NCBI GenBank assembly: GCA_028565635.1
Contig: JAOXYB010023081.1
Coordinates: forward strand, 1 to 16,701
Origin: Phoronis ovalis
Lineage: Eukaryota > Phoronida > Phoronidae
Direction of reading: 5' to 3'
DNA: 16,701 nucleotides
The notes beneath the pieces were generated by a model. That model did not search any database. It saw only the letters and a list, made by a program, of their open reading frames with translations, and was not told the origin of the DNA. A program made the translations under genes and the position numbers. Below, piece by piece: positions 16,631 to 16,701 of this stretch. Within the stretch, counting starts at the first letter, position 1. Every line of letters starts with the position of its first letter.

Positions 16631-16701
16631 GTAAAGTGAGAACCAGATTCAGATTCAGATTCAGAACCAGATTCAACGTAAAGTCAGAACCAGATTCAGA
16701 T
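16631..16701. repeat. GATTCA-rich tandem repeat, running off the window
   Basis: GTAAAGTGAGAACCAGATTC starts at 16631 and recurs as GTAAAGTCAGAACCAGATTC at 16678, a 47-base step made of smaller CAGATT hexamers. The array continues past the right edge. Confidence 0.9.

Overview
The window looks like animal nuclear DNA, most likely from a lophotrochozoan such as a bivalve mollusc. It is AT-rich, genes are split into short exons with GT/AG borders, introns run to kilobases, and much of the rest is decayed mobile DNA and repeats. The species is an inference and cannot be fixed from the sequence. There is no complete gene, no rRNA or tRNA gene that I can support, and no CRISPR array.

Layout. (1) Bases 1-113 (+) look like the last coding piece of a gene lying to the left. 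(2) 459-1628 is a non-coding repeat zone: scattered inverted copies of one short motif, a TA run, and a 353-bp fold-back hairpin at 788-1140. (3) 2116-2364 and 2586-2834 (+) are two twin immunoglobulin-domain exons, each 249 nt and phase 1-1. (4) 3513-5790 (-) is a 5'-truncated, dead LINE retrotransposon with reverse transcriptase, zinc-knuckle tail, polyadenylation signal and A-tail. (5) 14075-14132, 9858-10078 and 6005-6188 (-) are three exons whose phases chain together and that appear to encode part of a cysteine-rich (GCC2/GCC3, ephrin-receptor-like) extracellular protein. (6) Its large intron holds a higher-order tandem array at 6411-8310 (A-B-A-B-A), whose units carry nuclear-receptor-like half-site pairs and a short coding-like box. 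(7) 11069-13790 is a 2.7-kb segment bounded by inverted repeats. On its minus strand lies a broken gene set of the kind carried by virus-like DNA elements: a C2H2 finger joined to a packaging-type P-loop ATPase, then two small downstream products, plus a glycine-rich and hydrophobic frame upstream. (8) 14958-15170 is a 35-bp minisatellite of palindromic GACTCC/GGAGTC units. (9) 15600-16522 (-) may hold a small spliced transcript with a 32-codon frame. (10) The right edge enters a GATTCA-rich tandem repeat.

The genes show no sign of working together as a pathway. The most interesting items are the bounded ATPase element, the three-exon cysteine-rich gene missing from simple ORF scans, the inverted copy of the terminal exon, and the nested tandem array. 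Homology calls rest on motif recognition without database searches.
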